Below, piece after piece: positions 17,186 to 30,432 of a DNA stretch of 64,000 nt. The translations under genes and the position numbers were made by a program. The stretch's first letter is position 1. Each line of letters starts with the position of its first letter. Source of the DNA: Micromussa lordhowensis (taxonomy: Eukaryota; Cnidaria; Anthozoa; Scleractinia; Lobophylliidae); NCBI GenBank assembly GCA_964020085.1, contig OZ026607.1, forward strand, positions 19,335,606 to 19,399,605. The letters run 5' to 3'. The notes under the pieces are model-generated. The model did not search any database and had not been told where the DNA came from. It saw only the letters and a list, made by a program, of their open reading frames with translations.

Positions 17186-17779
17186 TTTGTCAATTCAAAT
17201 TAGTAGCATGTGACTTCGGGGGTGTTGTATCGTTGGCCAGCCCAAATTAACTGATTATTCGCCGAAGCCGACAGAAGCCGAGGTGAATAGCATTGTCTTT
17301 GCTAGTCACTTCCGAGTTAACCAATAAGAACACGTGAAAAGCACCGTTTCTGCACTAACCTAAGTGAATAAAACCAAATGATAACAAGACAGAAAAAATC
17401 ATGGAGAACATTGGATTGTGGGCTGCGAGGAACGCCATCAATCAGTTTATTGAACTACAATTGAAATATATCATAACCGGATCAATTAACTGCGAGTAAG
17501 CGAGCCAGGGGGGGGGGGGGGGGGGAGGGCAGAAAAAACCTGCCTCAGAAAACCCCGTAGGGAAAACACAGGACAGGAAATCTGGGACGTGCCAGGCTCA
17601 ACTTACGTCTCCCGCCAGGACTTCTAGGCTACAGTAAATTAATGGACATAATAAATACGATAAATGAATTGCAAACTGGAACTACAATAGTTATAAACTA
17701 CCAAAAACCACAATAATCGCAAACTAATGACAAGAAAAGCTCTGTCGGCTAAATAAGAGTAAAATGTAAACTAGCGTAA

Positions 17780-20460
17780 AGTATAACCTTAGAGCAAAAG
17801 CGATTTTGAAACGCTTAAACGATCTTCCATTGTATGTTTAATGTATCTGTTCTTCGAGGAAGGACACCTCCACCCAGCGTGCATATCCAATAGATCGCCC
17901 GGTATGCGCCTGCAAGCGGGGTTCGACGCTGCACCAGACCTCATACTATGCGTGCCGTATTTTGAAACGTCGTCAACAAAGAGCTGGATGTACTTCTTGA
18001 ATTCCTCCCTAAGAGTGGAAATAGACACGCCCTTGCTAGCGTGGAAATACTCGCCTTATTTGGACTTAACAATCCGACGAACAAGTGGAAACGATGGATT
18101 GGACTGCGACAAAACCTTAATAATTCGCTCAGTGAATGGAAACTGGCTACGTAGATTTCCCAGACCTGGCAAGACAAGAGGTGTGACCTTCCCGATACTG
18201 GTCATTTTTTCGCTTGTGGTCAGCCTTAAATGGTCACATCCTGCAAGCAAAAACTGTTAATTTCATTAAAAAGGTAAAAAACCATAGAAACCAATTAACA
18301 AAATGAACAAAAAACGAAGAGTGGCAAGAGAATTACTTGAAACATAAAATTCAGAAATTGCCTGGACCGTGTCTACAGGAAGCGCCAATTTCCTTTTAGC
18401 GCCCTCAAGAGAAGATTTCATAAGCGGATGGTTGACAGGACATATTTCCAGCCCACTTAACGCCATAAACAACAGTCTCTATGGGGGATACACCCGTATT
18501 GTTCGCCAGACAAACGTTCGTAAGTTCTGTAATAAAAAGAGCGATGTGTAAGGGCTTTGCCGGAAGGACAGGAACACCAATCTTCGAGGACGCCCATCCG
18601 CGCCATCTCAACCAGCCTGACTTATACTTGGTTAAGGTAGAATGGGCCCTGGATCCCAGCTGCAAATCAAGAAGGTCTGGAACCAAGCTGCGTAGTAATG
18701 GGTCCTCCAAGGCTGCTGCATCGCTCCAAATCCCGGAAGTTAGAACATCTGAAAAACAAAAACACAAGGTAAATGAAATGAAAAGCGCAAGCTCATACAG
18801 GAGAGCAATATCGGTATCAGAAGAGGATATTCCAAAAGCGATGGTCGGCTGTGCGGCATTAATTAACTTACCTACACCTAATAAATTTGCAAACTGAAAA
18901 ACCAGGTGCAAATACAGGCCAGGTGCCACTACAGGCCAAACAAATGCCTCATCGGGCCTAAAATTGGCCAAATACGGCCTAAATACACGCCACATAAGGC
19001 TAAAGACACACGCCAAATCAGGTTCGAAAATGCTCCAAATAAGCAAAACGTGCGCAATCAAAAAACGTGCAACGCCGGGTTCGAAAAATATGCCGCAAAG
19101 GCAAAGCAACTCACCTAAAATCTAAACGCAAAGCCAGCATCCTGAACTTTGGGCAACCACGAAAAACAGAAGGTCGAGATTTATAGATCTGCTTCTGACC
19201 AGGCCCCTCCAGTAGCAGGTCGCCAACCGCAGGCAGAACAAACACTTCCGTGACAAACGAGCTAAACCGAGAAGATCCATCACGCAAGAAAGGCCAAAAA
19301 TGAGCGGAGGGCCACTCGGGGATGATCAACGTCCCGCAGCCAGAGCAAGACATGAGATGACGGACAGAATCGACGATTAGACTAACTGGGGGACAAATCC
19401 AGTTGTTTTCGGAGCTCCAGTCTTGTGCCAAGGCGTCGACCCCACTACATCCGGGAGAGGCAAATTTCGAGTTAAACCGAGGGAGCTGTGCATTGTAATA
19501 GGTTGCAAAGCGATCGAATGTGTGAGGGCCCCATTTAGCATTAAGGAGGCGGAAAACTGAAGGATTGACGCACCAATCGTCCTTGTCAACGAATCGTCTA
19601 AGAAGATCAGCCCTCTCATTCTGCGACCTGGGGATCCACTGTGCTTCAAGGGTGATCCCGTTTGATAAACAAAAATCAAAAATGCTCATAGCAACAGACT
19701 GGAGGTGGACTTTGGAACTGCCAACAGAAACTATTCTTGCAACTCCTTGACTGTCGGCAGCCTGCAGTGCAGGCGTATTTTGGACGCGCGAGTGTACATT
19801 TTCGTATTAGGCCACCATCTTGGATTTGGTAACTGTGGAGGCTTGGGGCTAGGAAATATTTCCCGAGGGAGTAGGCGTTAAGCCCCCCACCTCGCCTCTA
19901 CTCCAATCCTCTACCGGTCAAGCATCCAAGATGGCGGCATCGAAAACCCGATTTATTATCTAGCGTTCCGCTCCAAAATAACGCCTGCACTGCAGGCTAG
20001 ATTGTCGGTGAGAACCTTTACTCTCTTCTGTCGCAGCTGCTCCGTGCAGGACAACAGTACATAATAAATAGCTTTCAACTCGCGGTACGTGGATTTCTGA
20101 CCGAGGTCTTCAGACGTGAACACACCGCTAGCCATTACGCCGTCCAAGGAGGCCGAAAAACCGCCGAAAGCGACATCACTAGCATCAGAGAAAACAACCG
20201 TCGACGAATCAGGGGAAGGACGAAGAGAATAGCCGTTAAACGAGTCGATATTGTTGTACCAAAATCTCAACTCTTCCAAAAGAGCCGGAGAAAACCGAAG
20301 GGTGTGGTCCCACACTGATCGTGATTCAATTGCAAGGTACATTTGTCTAGTTAAAAGACGTGAAATGGGTCCCACTGCCAAGGCTACAGAAATTATAGAA
20401 CCCGCGATCCTGGTCAATTCTCGATACGAGGACGACGTATCTCCAATTGCAGAGCTTTAA
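17780..20460 (-). mobile_element. Degenerate tyrosine-recombinase (DIRS/Ngaro-type) retroelement, copy A
   Basis: On the minus strand, from high to low coordinates: an RNase H-type segment (20417-19956, with VVFSDASDVAFGG and VLTDNLACS), its continuation (19689-19111, with QWIPRSQNERAD), a SAM-like recombinase N-terminal segment (19109-18405, with LGSRAHSTLTKYKSGWLRW), and the recombinase catalytic part (18028-17789, with THSMRSGAA, HAGW and a late Tyr). Frames are broken by stops and shifts and a MITE sits in the RNase H part, so it is dead. Reverse-transcriptase sequence upstream of the RNase H is missing. The same element is at 44515-46880. Confidence 0.75.
19759..19998. mobile_element. 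MITE inserted in the YR retroelement, 8-bp TSD
   Basis: About 240 bases with inverted termini of about 25 bp (AGCCTGCAGTGCAGGCG left; the complement ends GCACTGCAGGCT right). The paralogous site near 46430 lacks it. Flanks show an 8-base near-duplication (ACTGTCGG / ATTGTCGG), which fits hAT- or P-type transposition. Confidence 0.75.
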
Positions 20461-20544
20461 AGACTCTCAAATGGCCAAACTCCCCGCACTATAAGATAAA
20501 CAACGCAAAATTAAAAATTAAAGTTCTGTATGCGATGGCGAATT

Positions 20545-20734
20545 AACAAATTGACGGCAGTTTTTCATGCGTCTGTCCTGTTATTGATCATAAATTTCGT
20601 CATCACATTGTCAAAGTAGCTGTGGATCCACGAGGCGATAGCCGAGTGGATCCGCAGACTACTTTGACAATGTGATGACGAAATTCATTGTCAATAACAG
20701 GACAGACGCATGAAAAACTGCCGTCAATTTGTTT
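20545..20734. mobile_element. Long foldback (about 85-bp arms) MITE
   Basis: A near-perfect inverted repeat from AACAAATTGACGGCAG to CTGCCGTCAATTTGTT around a short loop containing GGCGATAGCC. It is absent from the equivalent place near 46970. No coding capacity. Confidence 0.8.
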
Positions 20735-22014
20735 TTTACGATAACAAATCGTCGCACGAATTTCAAATTCATGTGTCTGTCCGCATATTGACGATAAAAA
20801 TTAGCCAATGAGCTCGCGAGAATTTCTGCAGTTATCGTAAAATACATATTAACCGCACACTTATATACTGCTATGCAAATAACTTTACACGCAAGAGACA
20901 TAACAGAACGCGTACTTAACGAGGACCACATTCCATACAGAACGTGCAGAAAGCAATTATCTGCTAAACCTCGTAGTGCAGATATTTAGACATTATTTAT
21001 GTGGTATATACTAATAAATGATACATGTAACATGTGACTTGGACATTTGACTGTGACTTACCAGACTTAACTCTCGCCATCTATTTTACTGAACGCAAAG
21101 CGGCTGACATGAATTTAACCGAATGGCGATGAAACCTCGACTGAATAATCAATGTCCAAAACTTGTAAGACACGCAAATGAAGCACGAATGCTCTAAACA
21201 AGCTCATGCGAATGATATACAATGCAAGAATGGCACACATTCTGGTATAACAAGACATTCGCAGGGGGGGGGGGAATCCTGGGGCAGGTATGTATCTCAC
21301 TGTGATGAACAAAAGGAGACAGAAATGTAACTTGCTTACCAAGATATGGTAAAAAAAAACAAACAAACACAGTACACAGTATACAAAAGAACCCTGTTTC
21401 GAAAGACGTCGATTGGAATCTTTCGTGCGTATAAAATCTCGAGCGGGCTGATTTCAAAATTCTGCACAGTGTTAGCATGCGTAATCAAATGGTGACTAGT
21501 GAAATTAGGAAATAATTTCACGCGCGTCGTTTCAAAATTCTAATAATTTTCCGAGCCTTTAGGTGAGGAACTCTATTAGAACTTTGACCAAACTCAAGTA
21601 AAATTAATTTTACGGGTATACCATTTGCATGGGTGACAAATTACGCTTACAATCGTGGATTTTTGACTAAATGGCGCGAAAATATTTGCGCCATATGTTG
21701 CCATGGAAATTTTGTTATTTCACACGTGAAACTATAAAATAACGCTGAAATTTCCTCCCAAAATTAAGGAGTAATTGGTCATCCGTGATAGAGGAGTTTT
21801 CAATCAAGTGTCGCAAATAATTAGGCAATTATTTTGGTTTTGGTTTAACTACGGTTTCAGATTGGCTGAGTAGTCTAATTGGTAGGTAATAAGACAGTTT
21901 GGTTTTACGACAGTTCTTTGAAAACCGCTCTATTACAGAATGAAATTACCGTAGTGGGGTTGAGAGATGAAGGGTTTTAGATCAATTGTGTGATCTTTTT
22001 TTATTGTTGAACAG
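20735..22014. other. Noncoding spacer / remnant intron upstream of TRAK exon A
   Basis: No gene seen. 20998-21480 recurs at 35540-35785 and 47140-47640. 21830-21960 resembles the end of the dispersed CCAAT-rich repeat. It ends in a pyrimidine-rich tract and an AG acceptor (22011-22014, ACAG). Confidence 0.6.
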
Positions 22015-23908
22015 ATCGGCGAATGTCTTACACAAGACGCTCGTTCAGAGCTCCAGAAAAGCTGCAAATCGTCAAACCCATCAAAGGGTCAGTCACGCTG
22101 CACCAGTGGAAGAAACTAGCCAATCCAACCCTGAACCTTGCGGAACAACGCCCAGGGGTACACGTGAAAGGGGACGGCCAGGAGGTACCAGATAAAGAGC
22201 CAAGCGGACACACAGACACCATCGACGTGGACCTTGACGAATACGAGGAAGATGAACCGTTGCAAATGAGCATTTCGCTTCCCTCGGAAGGGACTGCTGC
22301 CAGCCAAACAGGGACAGAGGAGGATGAGGACGAGGACAAACCTATTCAGATGCGAATCGGTCGCGCTCCAGACAAAGGAGCCTCGCCCACTGAGGCTAAA
22401 AAAACTGGGACTGCGAAGAGAAGCCCTGCTGTGTCTCCTCCACAAAGCCTGGGCCTGATCTCGCTTGTAAGCGGGCAAGGTTTTCAGAGGGGCTTCAAAG
22501 AACGCAGTGTTGACAGCGGTGGCATCTTAACGCACCTTCTTAACAGCCCCTCGACTTCATCACCAGGGACATCTTCAGTGGGCCAGGTCCTGGCTGACGT
22601 GTTGAACAAGGCCAGCAAGGAAGCATCCGAAAAGGAGCCTACTAGGGCCGAGTCCCTTCGCAACCTTGCTAACTACTTCAGTGAAAAAGAGCGTGGAAGC
22701 AGCACCGCGCCTCCCAAAGTCAAAACCCCTACCTCTCCCCCAGTGGTACCGCTTACCAGCACCGTACCCTCGGCCGGGGGAGGGTTGCTGCTTAGTAAGA
22801 TACTCGGCACGAGTGGTTTATCAGCGGGTTTGACGGTTCAAGCGCCTATTACTACCACAGCTAAGACAAACGCTCTTCCTACCACGACCAACAGTACGTC
22901 GACAGCACCCAGTATTTTTACACGAAGTACTTTGGTTAGGAACTCCAGTGGCAGCAACTTGCTTAGCTTGGCTCAAGAAGTAACGGCAGTTGATGTTTCA
23001 AGTAAGCGTCACAGTTTGGACTCGTCTCTGCTTAAGAGTACAAACAGGCAATTAGAGTCTGAATCTTCGCAGGGACTGGATTTTTCTCAGTTGAAATTTC
23101 CAACACTTCGCCGGCGTGCGAGCAGCGGTGATCTTCAAGAAATGGGAAGCTCAAGTAGCCTAGATCAGCTGAGCGGCGATGGTTTAGGAGCACGATTGTA
23201 CAGGAGCTCTAGTATCGGAAATATGAAAGACCTTAGCAACGAGAACCTTTCAGGGCCCTCGGTGGACGTTTCTGGAGGGGGATTTTTTGGTCGCCTTCGT
23301 CGCTCTCCAAGCATAGGGAGCCTCACAAACCTTGTCCAACGATCCAATTTTTCCGCAGTTCTTCCAAATTCGCTTGAAGGATCTAGACAACGTTCAACGA
23401 GCTTAGAAACATTTCCAGTATTCAAGCCGGGCCAGTCTCCTCCTTCTCCGTCCAAGTTCGAAGATGGTGGACATTTCTTCGGCAAGAATGCTCCCTCGTC
23501 CAGTGTGGATGCGTTAATCTAATTAATCTAATCCTATTAGATGTTGTAAATATTTTAGATAAGTTTTAAGCAGGTCCACATCAGCATATGCTGCCTTTTT
23601 TTGTAACCTGCTAAAACAAATAAAGTTGTATGTATGTATGTATGTATGTACCTGCGGCTTCCGGTGGGGTCGTCACTGCAGGTTCACGACTGAGTAGCTT
23701 GGCTGGGGTCCGGGGATTTTGGTCCCAGGGATTAAGTAAGAGTTTGGAGAGCCCTGCGCCGCCTATTGTCCAACAGCAGCAGCAACCCAAGAGTGAAGAA
23801 CGCCTTGAAAAAATCAACAATGCGTTTGCTTTTGAGGATTTTGGAGGGCTGGGACTCATGTCTTTTTTTGGAAGCAAATCTCGTGGCTCTAGATCAGGCA
23901 GCCAGTGA
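22015..23908 (+). pseudogene. TRAK/Milton (trafficking kinesin-binding protein) terminal exon, copy A, broken by a LINE fragment
   Basis: It starts after an intact splice acceptor. Early residues [19 protein letters not shown] and RPGVHVKG match the conserved C-terminal block of TRAK1/2 (KLQIVKPLEGS...HWQQLA...RPGV.TKG), followed by [13 protein letters not shown] as in TRAKs. The rest is Ser-rich with recurrent LxxL patches ([24 protein letters not shown]) and an end FGGLGLMSFFGSKS. TRAKs link kinesin and dynein to mitochondria through Miro. The N-terminal coiled-coil exons are absent from this unit. A 134-bp insertion (23517-23650) adds a stop after VDAL and shifts the frame. The coding frame is otherwise open, better preserved than copy B. 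Confidence 0.8.
23517..23650 (+). mobile_element. 5'-truncated non-LTR retroelement (LINE) 3' end with (TATG)n tail
   Basis: It is present in TRAK exon A but absent from copy B, where GCATTA runs directly into CCTGCGGC. The insert ends with AAATAAAG and about five TATG units, typical of a LINE or SINE 3' tail. There is no clear target-site duplication. The clade is not determinable by eye. Confidence 0.7.
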
Positions 23909-26797
23909 AAAGAACATAAGCGATTCCAGACGGGCAATCGCTGAATTCGGCCGAGGAAGACAGAAGCGGTCTCCCTCCTTTACTCGGCCAAGTTCCTATT
24001 ATTTGGAAGCAGTCTCCCCCCAAAAAAATTAAAATTAAAATTAGTTTAATTTGAAAACCCCTAGACAGCTCAGCAGACAGGACAAGAAATACTAAAGAAT
24101 ATATGTAACAGTACAAATACCAATAAATTAATAAAAACGCGTCAATTCATGAACAATAATAAGTTCAAGTAAAATTATTTCGCATTGTGGACAATTACGT
24201 GATACGTTAGTCACGCTAGATTCTTGCAATGAGTTACCTTGTAACAGACTCAACAAACTGTGTCGAGAGTAACGTCTAGTATGGAGGTTTTCTCTTTTAG
24301 TGCTTTCATTATTGGTAACTAGATGCTAAGAAATTGCGAAGAAAAGGTGCAAATTTTTGGGAGTCTCGTGGTGTTAATAGTGTTAAATATTTTCTCAAGG
24401 TTACATAACGTTATTTTGCCGTTATCGGAAATTGAGGAAAATTCACTGAGGAAAAGGTAGCCCTTGTTGACTAATTATTCTTTTGTTATTCAGTTGAAGA
24501 TGCTAAAATTTAAGGGGTAGCTTTATTTCTTAGTTACTGAATGAACTAAATTACCCCAAGTTGAATTGCTTCAAAATTTAATTCGCCTGAATCCCTGCGA
24601 GATAGAACATATTTTTGTTTCAATAAATAGGGTGACAGAGTTGTATATAGGATCACTTTACTTTTGTTTCTTCCATATGAAAGGCATTAAAATAAAATAA
24701 TGTCTACATTATGTTGTCTAACGTAGGGCCTGTTTATAGAAAAAAGATGTCTCAGTTGGAGGGCCATACTATAGGAACGAGGTGCCAATTATGTGTGATT
24801 TTCTTTTTTTTTCGCCTTCCCTGGGCGAGGGAACGTTTCAAACATTTCTTTATAAATAGGTGCATAGTGTTCATAAACCTGACTTTAAGGGGGGAGGGGG
24901 GCAGGGTGACCTTGGGTGGAGGCCAGTGGCTTTCAAGTTAAGGAGGAGTGATTAGCCAGCTAATGTTTCTCTGATAGCCTGCGGAGCAAGCGTTTCTGTG
25001 GGGGGTGTACCGCGTGGAAAATGAAGCGAATAAAAGAGGGGGGACTGAAAAAGGAAAGAAAAATGCCGGGGTGCAAAACTGTACGTAGAGAGGTCTTCGC
25101 TAATTAAGCCTGCTTCTCATATCCCGCAGACCTACCTACGACGTACTCACCGGTTGCAACTGACAACGTTCGGCGATCTGTTCCAGTGGATAAATCTACT
25201 TGACCCTACTTTATTTATAAATTTGCATTAATAGTCAGTGAAAAAGTTGCGCGCCTCAGATTGAAAGGCAATATTTTCTCCAAGAAATGCTTTATCTAGA
25301 TTTCTCTAATTGCCGTTGCTATAGACGCAAGAAACAAAAAACTGACTCCTTCGTTTAGTAGTTTCAATTTAAATTGATTAATCCATATAACAATGTAAAC
25401 CGTCAAGTGTGCTTTTTCTTAACTCTGATCGACTGTTGAGACTTATTAAACATCATCACACTTTGACATATGCTTGATCTGTTTCTAGTGTTTGTTAAAA
25501 GGGATTTCTTCATTTAAGGAGGCTCGAAGCAGCTTCCAGTACTCTCCAAGACTTAAATTTTAAAGGGTCATTATAACCACTCTATATCGGTTGATGCTAA
25601 AATCATAGTCGGGCATCTTTTGTCACTGGAGACGGCATTAAATATTCACGAAAAAGGAATTTTGACTCCAAAAGCCATATTAGACTGTAAAGAGTAAAAA
25701 ATATGAAAAATGTTATGTCTGCAACCTTAAACTTTGGCGCCAAAAATGGGTCGCCCGTGCTCGGCAACTCGCTCTTCGATCGCCGGCTGTTGCCATCCAG
25801 AATCGCTGTTTCCATCCATAATACATGTGTCATTTGAGACATTTTGAACAAAGCATGCTGCATGGCATTCCTCGTCAAATTAAACCCAGAATACTTGAGT
25901 TGATTATTAGAAGAAACCAAAGCAACTTAGAATTGTCTTTACGTTTGTTACCTATGAAGAAAATCGGACTAAATTATCGTGTCGTTTCAGTGGGAAAGTT
26001 AAGTTTTGACTGCCACTCGTAATGCAGACGCAGTCACCCTGTGCAAGGTGAAACGCCGATGAACAACTAGTTTTCAGGCTCCTCGCATAAAGTAGGTTAC
26101 AACGCCTAAAATTTGTCACGAACGATGGCGTGTTTTAGTCGCTGTCACTTCAAAATAATCAATCCGAACTCTTCCCTTCGCATCAACGAATCAGTACTCA
26201 ACGAACGGTCAAAGCTCAAGTCTGTCGATCATAAATTCACCAATCGCAGACTTTCTACGCAGTGGGGTCTGCGAACTGCTAACAAACAGACAACCTGAAA
26301 CAGAAATAGAGGGCTGCCCTATGCGGGCGGAAATTATACGTCTATGCTTCATCATTTCCAGGCCTGTCTTTTCGTGGTCGATCCATGAAAGATAAGAGGA
26401 ACTTTGTTTATAAGGAAAAGCCAATTTCATTTTTTTTGCTCGAGAAAATTTCATTCCAAATAGCGTCAATTTATGCTGAGCTTTACTAAGTATTTTTAGA
26501 CCAACAAGCATAATGCAAACTTGACCGATTGAAGTTTATTTATTCAGAAAAATGGTATTTAAAATAAAAGATTTCCAAACAGTGTTCCTTTGGCTGACAT
26601 CTAATCAGCGAGCTTAATCTGGGTGCGTCAGGTTCACATTCGTAGGAATCAGTATCCAAGACAAAATGTTAAAGGTTCTCAAAACAACGTTCCATGATTG
26701 GCTCAAACAAGCGAAAAGATTATCATAATAAACAGCCGCGATTCCAAGAAGAGCTAAAAAAAGAAAGTCACAAGACTCGCTTGTTTCTGAACACGAC
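23909..26797. repeat. TRAK 3' flank and U segment, first full copy (upstream of TRIM copy 2)
   Basis: Noncoding DNA shared with 35786-37836, 50320-53665 and 61047-62031. No gene is supported in it. It contains a poly-G/purine stretch near 24890 and must include promoter and 5' UTR of the TRIM gene in its last few hundred bases. Compared with copy 4, about 46 bases are missing just before the ATG (near 26775). Confidence 0.7.
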
Positions 26798-29047
26798 ATG
26801 GATATCAAAACGTTGCTTCATAATCTCCGTGAAGAAGTGTCTTGCTCGGTGTGTTCCGACATATTTACCGATCCGAAACAGCTGCCATGCTTACACAGTT
26901 TCTGTCTGCACTGCTTGAAGCAATGGCATAGGACGAGCCATGGCTGCGACACGATCAGATGCCCGAAATGCCAAGTCGTTAGCAGGGTACCTGAAAGTGG
27001 CGATCTGAAAGATCTTCCAACCAGTTTTTATCTGAATGGCTTGATTGATGTGCTGGCAATCAAAGAGTGCCGAAACAGCCAAGTAAGATGTGGGAATTGT
27101 GAGAAGAAAAGCTCCGAGACTTCTTATTGTTTCCACTGTTGCATATTTTATTGTCAAGAGTGCGTAACTGGACACAACATTATGCGAAACAACAAAGATC
27201 ACCGTGTTCTGGCGCTGAAAGACTTTCAAGACAAGGATTACGAGGATGTGCTCAAGCGACCCGTTTTTTGTGCAAAGCAACGGCACGAGAAAGAAGAGCT
27301 CAAGTACTTTTGTAAGAACTGTGAAAGGGCAGTTTGCCAATCGTGTGTTTTGATGGATCATCCTGGTCACGCTTTAGAGCACATAGAAGACGAAGCTGAA
27401 AGACAAAAGATTGAAATCAAATCAATGATTGAAACACAGAGGCGTAATTTACAAGCAAAGATGAACGCTGTTAGTAAACTTGATGAAGACTACGCCAAAA
27501 TCATACAGCGATGCGAAGAGGTGAAGAGAGACGTTCAGAGAACTGTTGACAATTTTTAAATTGCCAACATTGAAGCGAAGAAGCAAATTATTTTTGCAGC
27601 GGTAGAAGACCAAACAAAGAAATCACTTGAAAGTCTAACGATGCAAAAGACCGAAATCGAGCATCAAATAGAGGTCATCAAAACATCTTTGGATAAAGCT
27701 GATAAAGTTCTAACACGAATTGCAAATGCTGAAGTCATTCAAGTAAAAAAGTCATTAGAAACAATCTTGGAGGGAGTTGATCAAACTACTAAGGCAACCG
27801 AGCATGAGCCGGAAGGTCTTCCGACTTTGACTTTCGTGCCAAATCAAAAAATGTCGAAGATCGTCAACACCGAAGAAATTGGAACACTGGAAATACTGCA
27901 CGAAACTAAAGCAAGTCAATCTGTCGTTGAAGGCAAAGGCATCCGAGAAGGAACTGTTGGAGTTGAAGCACAGTTTGTTCTGACCACTAAAAACGCAGTG
28001 GGAAGACAGTGTTACAACAAACATGACCGTGTTACGGTAGAGATCAGGGACGAACAAGGACGAGAATGCGCGACGGAAGTGCAAATAAATGACAATAAGG
28101 ATGGAAGCTACAAGATCAGCTATTCACCCAAAGATCAAGGCAAATACAAAGTGACAGTAAAGGTAAACGGCAAACACGTTCTTGATAGTCCTTTTTCTAT
28201 TGAGGTGAAATTATTTCACTTAAGACCTGTTTTATCTTTTGGAAAACAAGGTTCCTCTGTGGGAATGTTTCGCTGTCCCTGGGGGGTGGCAGTGAATGCC
28301 AGGGACGAGATAGCTGTTACTGATCATTGGAACCACAGGGTTCAAATCTTTAATAGTGATGGAAAATACTTAAGATCTTTTGGTCGGGAAGGTAACAACG
28401 CGGGCGAATTTCAGTATCCTGGAGGAATAACTTTTCATAAAAATGGGAATATTTTCGTAGCAGACAATGCTAACCATAGGATCCAGACTTTCAGTGGGGA
28501 GGGTGAGTACGTGGGTATGTTTGGTGGGTATGGAAGCCTTGATAGTCAGCTCTGTGATCCTTTGGGTCTATCTGTAGACAGTGATGGAGATATCATTGTT
28601 GCTGATAAAGGTAACAAACTGATTAAGATTTTTTCTCCTGATGGCAAGTTTCTGAGGAAGATAGGTGGGCAGGGTTCTTTTACTTATCCTATCCACTGTG
28701 TTCAGTGTGATAGATATCTCATAGTGTCAGACGGCCAAGAACATTGTATAAAGGTTTTCAACTATAATGGAAACTTTCAGTACAAGTTTGGAAAGCAGGG
28801 TGGAGGGGACGGGGAGTTTAATCAGCCCCGTTGTTTGTCAGTGAACAAGTCAGGACACCTGGTGGTCTGTGATTCAGGTAATCATAGAATACAAATATTT
28901 GAACCAAATGGAACGTTTGTCGGGAAGTTTGGAACAAAGGGCAGTAAGTTAGGAGAATTCAATTATCCGACCTCAGTAGCAGTTCTCAGCAATGGCCGAC
29001 TTGTTGCAAACGATTCCAGTAATCATCGCATCCAGATACTGGAGTGA
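26798..29047 (+). pseudogene. TRIM-NHL gene copy 2, in-frame stop in the coiled coil
   Basis: Same start (MDIKTLLHN) and full domain order as copy 4: RING, two B-boxes, coiled coil, filamin-type Ig, six NHL repeats. A 3-base insertion at about 27555-27559 creates TAA after VDNF (residue 253) without changing the frame, and the remaining codons are open to 29047. Translation would give a RING-B-box-coiled-coil fragment without NHL. Such a truncated TRIM could still dimerise with full-length copies (inference). Hand comparison with copy 4 finds about 14 differences in the first 450 aligned residues but about 34 in the 270-residue NHL part. Confidence 0.88.
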
Positions 29048-29160
29048 ACATTGCCCTCGGCTTTCGAAACAAAGTGGAAACGATTTATTGTTAGGTTATT
29101 GTAATGGCATTCATTAATCTTTTTCTCATTTTGTTGAATTTGATAACTTCAGTCTCTTAA

Positions 29161-29567
29161 GGCGGGGGTAAACCCGAAAGCCGTATTTTGGCTGGGTATT
29201 ATGTTTTTAATGCAAATATCTCGTTTACGTTAAGCAATCAAGAATCTCTATGCTCATCTCACATATCTATGTTTTGGGTTGTTTTGTAAATTTTTTGGTG
29301 ATTTTTAGGTATATTTGGAGAGAACTAGTTTTTCTCAAAGGATTAGTAAAATTGATGGAAATAGGAAATTTTGAAGATTTGTTGTTGTTTTAAAATTAGA
29401 GTTTGAAATTAAAAATTGGTACATACACTCCAAACAGTTGCCCAACAACCTGGGGTGCCATTGTGCGGTCGGGCAACTGTCTGGTGGTGTTCCATAACCC
29501 TTTTTTTCCCTTTCAACCTCTCTTTTAACTTACCAAAATTTCACTTAAATTCACCTTTACCCCCGCC
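29161..29567. mobile_element. MITE with TTAA target duplication (piggyBac-type)
   Basis: Exactly bounded: TTAA at 29157-29160 and 29568-29571, termini GGCGGGGGTAAA and TTTACCCCCGCC. The other D copies have a single TTAA at this place. 407 bp, no coding capacity. Confidence 0.85.
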
Positions 29568-29608
29568 TTAAAAAGAGTAGCTGTAAATTTGCTGGGAAAA
29601 TCTTAAAG

Positions 29609-30432
29609 AGCCACTATGATCAAATTTTTACCCCTTAATTTTTTTGGTTAATCACATAGAATTATACGAAAAATTAAAAACGCCGTTTACCATTTACAAA
29701 TATCTGCATTAGTTCAGTAAATATTTAAGTTTGAAAATGGGTGAAATATGCAAATGAGATTACTGATGACGTCATACACTCAACCAAATATTACATGAAG
29801 TATATCAATAGCGCTATCTCGGTCAATTTGCAGCAGAAACCATTGAAACTTGGTAGACTAATAGTTCTAAATGCAACACATCCACAGCTATAATAATTGC
29901 CGTTCCCACGGCAACCCACTCTTTTCCAGTACCTCTAGCCTGATATCTATATTTTAGTGATTTTAAGCTTGGAAAACATTACACAAGGCTATGAACTCAA
30001 CCTAATGTGTTAATATGCAGGATTATGCAGATGAGGCACCATTGGCAAATATCAATATAGAACCCTAGAAGTGGTCAGAAAAGTCTTTAATATTCTGGAG
30101 GTCTGGAACCTAGTATGTTGCCATCAGGTAACAAAATTGTTAAGCTTATATTGCAGAGCACCTCTAGTAGAATCTTACTGTAAAAATTCAAACATTTATT
30201 ATACAAATTGACTGAGATATCCTTGTTTATCATATTTGATCAAAATGCGGTTGAGTGTAGGACGTCATCACTTGGTAATTTGCATATTTTAAAAACTTGA
30301 ATATCTCTGGAAGACCTGGAACGAAAAGAGATATTTGAAAACAGTAAACAGCATTTTTACTCTTGTATAGACTACTTGTTTATGTCTTAAAATGGCTCGG
30401 ATTTGCAGGATGCGATTTTCGTCATAGTGGCA
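29609..30432. mobile_element. Non-autonomous DNA transposon with 8-bp TSD
   Basis: 824 bp with inverted ends (AGCCACTATGA and its complement TCATAGTGGCA). The host bases TCTTAAAG (29601-29608) reappear as CCTTAAAG (30433-30440), and the other D copies have one copy only. This fits hAT-type insertion. No ORF of note. Confidence 0.78.

Larger units (their letters stand above)
14677..17490. repeat. D segment, first copy: conserved noncoding downstream DNA of the TRIM unit
   Basis: Noncoding DNA repeated, with small indels, after each TRIM copy (29048, 40083 and 55913). I see no gene in it. It contains a dispersed CCAAT-rich repeat (15935-16170) and a degenerate AACCACAAGAAC-type hairpin region (16925-17185). 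The TRIM 3' UTR should be within its first few hundred bases. Confidence 0.8.

Noticed and set aside
17789..18260. Plus-strand ORFs over the YR retroelement
   Set aside because: The minus-strand readings carry recombinase motifs; the plus-strand ones are antisense shadows.
22028..22478. Minus-strand ORFs opposite the TRAK exon
   Set aside because: They mirror the GC-rich, Ser/Pro-rich codons of the real exon and show no family motif.
26891..27370. 159-aa minus-strand ORF repeated opposite each TRIM RING/B-box region
   Set aside because: It is a shadow of the conserved plus-strand gene. It recurs only because the gene is duplicated.
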